Made by a program: the position numbers and the translations under genes. The notes under the pieces are model-generated. The model was not told where the DNA came from. It made no database searches and worked only from the letters and a program-made list of their open reading frames with translations. A stretch of 9,285 nt of DNA from CAZEQL01 sp964514415 (GTDB taxonomy: Bacteria > Chloroflexota > Dehalococcoidia > GIF9 > AB-539-J10), in assembly GCA_964514415.1 (NCBI GenBank), contig CAZEQL010000045.1, positions 1 to 9,285 of the forward strand. The letters run 5' to 3'. Positions 6,223 through 9,285 of this stretch are shown here, one piece after another (position 1 is the first letter of the stretch; the number at the start of each line of letters is the position of its first letter).

Positions 6223-7689
6223 GTGTGGAACAAAGAAAATTTAAGCGAACTGGTAAAAGCACAGTTGTCTGGCAGCTTCATCATAATCGTCTCCCATCGT
6301 GAGCCCTATATCCATACCCATGTAGGAAATGAAATCGCGTGCCATAGTTCAGTCGGGGGAGTAACCACAGCATTAGATTCCGTAATGCGCGCCACAGGCG
6401 GTTTGTGGATTGCTTGTGGAGATGGTACGGCTGATAGAGAGACAGTAGACTCAAAGAATAAGGTAATAGTTCCCCCCGAAGAACCACTTTACACTTTAAA
6501 GCGAGTGTGGCTAACCGAGGAAGAGATAAACGGCTATTATTACGGCTTCTCAAATCAGGCACTTTGGCCATTGTGTCATTCTACTCATATTCAACCTATA
6601 TTCAATGAATCACAGTGGAATACTTATAAAAAGGTAAACAGTATGTTTGCTCAAAGCGTGCTGGAGGAAATAGGAAACAGAAAGGCGTTGGTCTTTATTC
6701 AGGATTATCACCTCGCCTTATTGCCGCGTTTGATAAAAGAAGCTAGTCCAGAGACTACGATAGCGCAATTTTGGCATATTCCCTGGCCCAAACAACAAGT
6801 TTTTGATACATGTCCCTGGCAGGAAGAGATATTAGATGGCCTCTTAGGAAACGACCTTTTGGGCTTTCATACAGTGCGTTACTGTCGCAACTTCCTCACC
6901 ACAGTAAATAGAGCCACAGAAGCCAGAGTTAACTACGAAAAGGCAGAGGTAACCTGGGGTGAAAAGAAAACGAAGGCATCCTCCTTCCCTATAAGCATAG
7001 ACTTTGAGCAACTTTCACGGGAAGCTCAAAGTGATGAAATCAAAGAAGAGATAAAGAGAGTAAAAGATGAGCTAGGATTAAGCGATAAAGTTATAGGGAT
7101 TGGAATTGACCGATTGGATTACACCAAAGGAATTCCCCAAAAGCTGATGGCTATAGACCGCTTTCTAGACAAGTGGCCTGAATATAAAGAAAAACTAGTC
7201 TTCATAGAGGTAGAAGTGCCCAGTCGCACTGAAATCTCAAGTTACAAGGAGCTAGGGAAAAATCTAGATGCATTAGCGGAGAAAATAAACCTGAAACACG
7301 GCTCAGAAGATTGGAAACCCATAATCACCATCATCGGCCCTTTGCCATCCAGTACATTAGCTGCCTTAAGAGGTATGGCAGACTTATGTATAGTAAGCTC
7401 GCTACATGATGGGATGAATCTAGTAGCTAAGGAATTTGTCGCTAGCAAATATGACAACGATGGTATCCTATTATTAAGCTCTTTCACTGGAGCTGCCAAG
7501 GAACTCAGTGACGCTTTATTAATAAACCCTCTTGCCCTTGACCATTTTGCTGCATCCATCAAGAAAGCACTGGACATGCCCAAATCAGAAAAGCGCAGGC
7601 GGATGGTAAAAAAGAGAAGTAAAGTGAGAAGGAATAACATCTACAAATGGGCCGCAGATATTTTCTCGGAGCTGGCAAAATTAGTTTAA
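6223..7689 (+). CDS. otsA: OtsA, trehalose-6-phosphate synthase (GT20 family)
   Basis: A 488-residue GT-B glycosyltransferase that transfers glucose from a nucleotide sugar to glucose 6-phosphate. From the GTG start, the blocks are IIIVSHREP (20-28), SSVGGV (42-47), GGLW (59-62), YYGFSNQALWPLCH (106-119), FIQDYHLALLP (158-168), FWHIPWP (183-189), GIDRLDYTKGIPQK (294-307, with the phosphate-gripping Arg and Lys) and SSLHDGMNLVAKEF (392-405, nucleotide-sugar loop with acidic Glu at 404). All key residues of the family are there. The usual VSNR is VSHR here. The frame extends up to a TTG at 6166, but those 19 residues are not typical and lie at the predicted transcription start, so GTG 6223 is preferred. 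The donor (UDP-, ADP- or GDP-glucose) cannot be read. A related glucosylglycerol-phosphate synthase is possible but unlikely, given otsB 16 nt downstream. Confidence 0.92.
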   Translation: MWNKENLSELVKAQLSGSFIIIVSHREPYIHTHVGNEIACHSSVGGVTTALDSVMRATGGLWIACGDGTADRETVDSKNKVIVPPEEPLYTLKRVWLTEEEINGYYYGFSNQALWPLCHSTHIQPIFNESQWNTYKKVNSMFAQSVLEEIGNRKALVFIQDYHLALLPRLIKEASPETTIAQFWHIPWPKQQVFDTCPWQEEILDGLLGNDLLGFHTVRYCRNFLTTVNRATEARVNYEKAEVTWGEKKTKASSFPISIDFEQLSREAQSDEIKEEIKRVKDELGLSDKVIGIGIDRLDYTKGIPQKLMAIDRFLDKWPEYKEKLVFIEVEVPSRTEISSYKELGKNLDALAEKINLKHGSEDWKPIITIIGPLPSSTLAALRGMADLCIVSSLHDGMNLVAKEFVASKYDNDGILLLSSFTGAAKELSDALLINPLALDHFAASIKKALDMPKSEKRRRMVKKRSKVRRNNIYKWAADIFSELAKLV

Positions 7690-7705
7690 CCTTATAGAAT
7701 ATAGT

Positions 7706-8506
7706 GTGAAACATCTCTTTTCTTACTGGACTGTTGTTGCTACCAAAATCAAGGAAGCAAAAAACATACTACTGTTAATTGACTATGATGGCACACTAAC
7801 CCCTATTGTAGAAAAACCCGAATTGGCAAACTTATCTCCAGAGGTAAGGATATGCTTACAAGAGCTGGCTGAAAACTCTCGTATAACCCTGGGCATAATA
7901 AGTGGCCGAACACTCGGAGACTTAAAGAGAAAGGTAGTCATTGATGGCATCTTTTATGCCGGGAACCATGGCCTGGAAATAATGGGGCCAGCTATTAGTT
8001 ATGTCAACTCCGTCGCTAAGGAAACTGAGCCTTTGCTGCATTCCTTATGTCAGGATCTTGGTAAAGCTTTGGCTGGCATCCAAGGTGCCAGGGTAGATAA
8101 CAAAGGACTAACATTAAGCCTGCACTATCGCCTCGTAGATGAAACACAACTAGACGAGCTAACTGAAATATTCTCTCGATTTACCAGACCTCTCAATGCC
8201 TCAAGTAAAATAAAAATTACCCCGGGTAAGAAGGTGTACGACATAAAACCGGCAGTGGATTGGGACAAGGGTAAAGCAATAAAATTCATAGCTCAAAAGC
8301 TTGAAGGAGAAAACAAACCGTTAATGGTCTACCTTGGTGATGATGTAACTGATTATGACGGCTTTCGCGTGGTAGATGAGAATGGTGGAATTTCTATTTT
8401 CGTAGGCGAAGCGACAACTGAGCCCGTGGCTCAGTATTTCTTAGACTCGCCAAAAGAGGTATACCAATTCCTTAAGATGCTGGAGGGAACTCTCAACGCT
8501 CAATAA
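7706..8506 (+). CDS. otsB: OtsB, trehalose-6-phosphate phosphatase
   Basis: A 266-residue HAD-superfamily phosphatase, the family's usual length, which dephosphorylates trehalose 6-phosphate to trehalose in the cytosol. HAD motif I is LLLIDYDGTLTPI (22-34), with nucleophile D26 and acid D28. Motif II is IISGRT (64-69), and GNHGLE (86-91) is the typical OtsB block. The C2-type cap spans roughly 100-180. Motif III is DWDKGKA (185-191), and motif IV is YLGDDVTDYDGF (209-220), binding magnesium. The GTG at 7706 follows the otsA stop by 16 nt and has no clear Shine-Dalgarno, so translation probably depends on ribosomes arriving from otsA. No hairpin-plus-T terminator is visible after its TAA. Confidence 0.95.
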   Translation: MKHLFSYWTVVATKIKEAKNILLLIDYDGTLTPIVEKPELANLSPEVRICLQELAENSRITLGIISGRTLGDLKRKVVIDGIFYAGNHGLEIMGPAISYVNSVAKETEPLLHSLCQDLGKALAGIQGARVDNKGLTLSLHYRLVDETQLDELTEIFSRFTRPLNASSKIKITPGKKVYDIKPAVDWDKGKAIKFIAQKLEGENKPLMVYLGDDVTDYDGFRVVDENGGISIFVGEATTEPVAQYFLDSPKEVYQFLKMLEGTLNAQ

Positions 8507-8534
8507 CCTCTTCGGTATAGCAACCACTCCTATC

Positions 8535-8734
8535 TCATCTTAATCTATCTATGAGCTCTTTCCTAAGAATATTATCCCAGAAGCTCACTTTGGTAATGAT
8601 GTCATTTAGCGTCCCTTTGGCTAAAATCCTGTGCGCCGAGACAGTAATGTTGTGTTCACAGTGAATATATCCTCTCCTATCCCGTGGGCACACCAAACTT
8701 CACCATCGAAGTAAGTCTCTATCTTCACCAACAT
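8535..8734 (-). pseudogene. Frameshifted small ORF with HicB-like N-terminus
   Basis: An ATG at 8734 follows a consensus GGAGG (8742-8746) by 7 nt, and TTGAAA/TAAATT boxes with a 16-bp spacer lie further upstream (8803-8776). The frame encodes MLVKIETYFDGEVWCAHGIG then EDIFT, reminiscent of the first strands of small HicB-like antitoxins. It stops at 8621 after 37 codons. From about 8690 to the TGA at 8535 another minus-strand frame is open and protein-like (HCEHNITVSAHRI, GTLNDIITKVSFWDNILRKEL), so one lost base, or two gained, could have split a roughly 66-residue gene. No hicA partner is seen. Alternatives are two unrelated short frames, or a genuine 37-residue peptide. It converges on otsB. 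Confidence 0.35.
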
Positions 8735-8746
8735 ATATTCGCCTCC

Positions 8747-9159
8747 GCTTGAATCTAATCCCTGTTACACTAGAAAATTTAAATTTAGTTTGCCCTGTTT
8801 CAACAATGCCTAAGTACGGGCAATTTTCTATCTACTCAAGTTCGGAAAAAATAAAGTGTCTCCCCAAGTTAACAGCGCAGCGCGTGCTCTTGTGGGACAA
8901 GACCAAAGTCCACTTTTTCAAAGGAGTCAAGTTTTATACGAATAACGAATTCACCCCAACTTAACATCTGGCATCCCTTAATGTGAGCCCGCAACGTTGG
9001 CGCTGCATGTTGCAAACCTCGGAACAGAACTAGTGCTCACCATAGTAGCTGCACGGGCATATATTCTGCTACTGCGGCATTCGGTTACTGCGGCGCTCTC
9101 ATCAATTGAACATTGCGTCAGAATGTGCAACAGGGGATTCAAAGACCGGGATAAGCGGA
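8747..9159 (+). other. Gene-poor stretch with no supportable gene
   Basis: Plus-strand frames of 71 and 92 codons exist (8749-8964 and 8997-9275), but they begin with TTG, lack ribosome sites and show no recognisable motif. Small landmarks are a short palindrome CTTGT-GGG-ACAAG at 8889-8901 and a direct repeat of TACTGCGGC at 9070-9078 and 9086-9094. No tRNA, rRNA, CRISPR array or complete insertion sequence is visible. Confidence 0.5.
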
Positions 9160-9285
9160 CTACGTATCTTTTCCCCTATGGTGTAGCTGTGCTTGGAGCT
9201 TATGGTACTTGTCGATATACTCGTGGACCACTATCACCACGGCGGCATGGCTCCAGGTCAGCGGTGATACACTGAGGGGGGCACA
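9160..9285 (-). CDS. Unidentified minus-strand ORF end, partial at window edge
   Basis: A frame enters from beyond base 9285 and ends with a TAG at 9160, giving 41 residues including WSHAAVVIVVHEYIDKYHK and QLHHRGKDT. The hydrophobic strand followed by a charged helix is protein-like and could be the C-terminus of a larger gene, possibly a transposase or integrase remnant, but I recognise no motif. A plus-strand frame is also open here, so chance openness is possible. Confidence 0.2.
   Translation of the reverse strand, partial: CAPLSVSPLTWSHAAVVIVVHEYIDKYHKLQAQLHHRGKDT

Noticed and set aside
8749..8964. Plus-strand ORF of 71 codons after otsB
   Set aside because: TTG start without ribosome site, unstructured composition, no motif; overlapping minus-strand signals are better.
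9070..9094. TACTGCGGC direct repeats as a start of a CRISPR or iteron array
   Set aside because: Only two 9-bp copies with 7 bp between them; too short and too few for either.
8997..9275. Plus-strand ORF of 92 codons at the right edge
   Set aside because: TTG start, no Shine-Dalgarno, atypical composition rich in Ala/Arg/Leu; probably noncoding or antisense to a decayed gene.

Overview
The window is a stretch of compact bacterial chromosome carrying three blocks of housekeeping metabolism, followed by about 0.8 kb of gene-poor, decayed sequence. The organism cannot be fixed from these bases. Moderate-to-low GC by eye, tight gene spacing, frequent GTG/TTG starts and a LacD-type aldolase beside PfkA would fit an uncultured Chloroflexota (Dehalococcoidia-like) genome, but that is a weak inference.

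Region 1 (1-3998, + strand) is a purine biosynthesis operon: the 3' part of purE (its start lies outside the window), purB, purC, a small cupin gene, purS, and an unrecognised gene for a membrane-anchored protein. PurE, PurC and PurB act on consecutive intermediates (CAIR to SAICAR to AICAR), and PurB also acts at the adenylosuccinate step. PurS is the small subunit of FGAM synthase; its partners PurQ and PurL are not in the window. Genes are separated by 1-22 nt or overlap by 11-17 nt, so one transcript is likely.

Region 2 (4129-6094, - strand) is a two-gene glycolytic unit, ATP-type pfkA followed 4 nt later by a LacD-family class I aldolase. Together they would make and split a hexose bisphosphate. 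The unit converges on the purine operon.

Region 3 (about 6223-8506, + strand) is otsA-otsB, making trehalose 6-phosphate and then trehalose. It is divergent from pfkA across a short spacer. That spacer holds a perfect 6-3-6 palindrome placing a -10 element on each strand; the pfkA side is a consensus extended -10.

Region 4 (8507-9285) has no convincing intact gene. It holds a short minus-strand reading frame with a very good Shine-Dalgarno and an N-terminus that looks HicB-like, but it stops after 37 codons while another frame stays open, suggesting a frameshifted remnant. A further minus-strand frame runs in from the right edge and is not identifiable.

The most notable observation is that purC appears to contain two separate in-frame insertions derived from a short dispersed repeat, which lengthen the enzyme by roughly 30 residues without disturbing its motifs. 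I found no sign of a new multi-gene system. The items most worth checking are the purC repeat insertions, the cupin and membrane protein in the purine operon, the divergent promoter and the HicB-like remnant.
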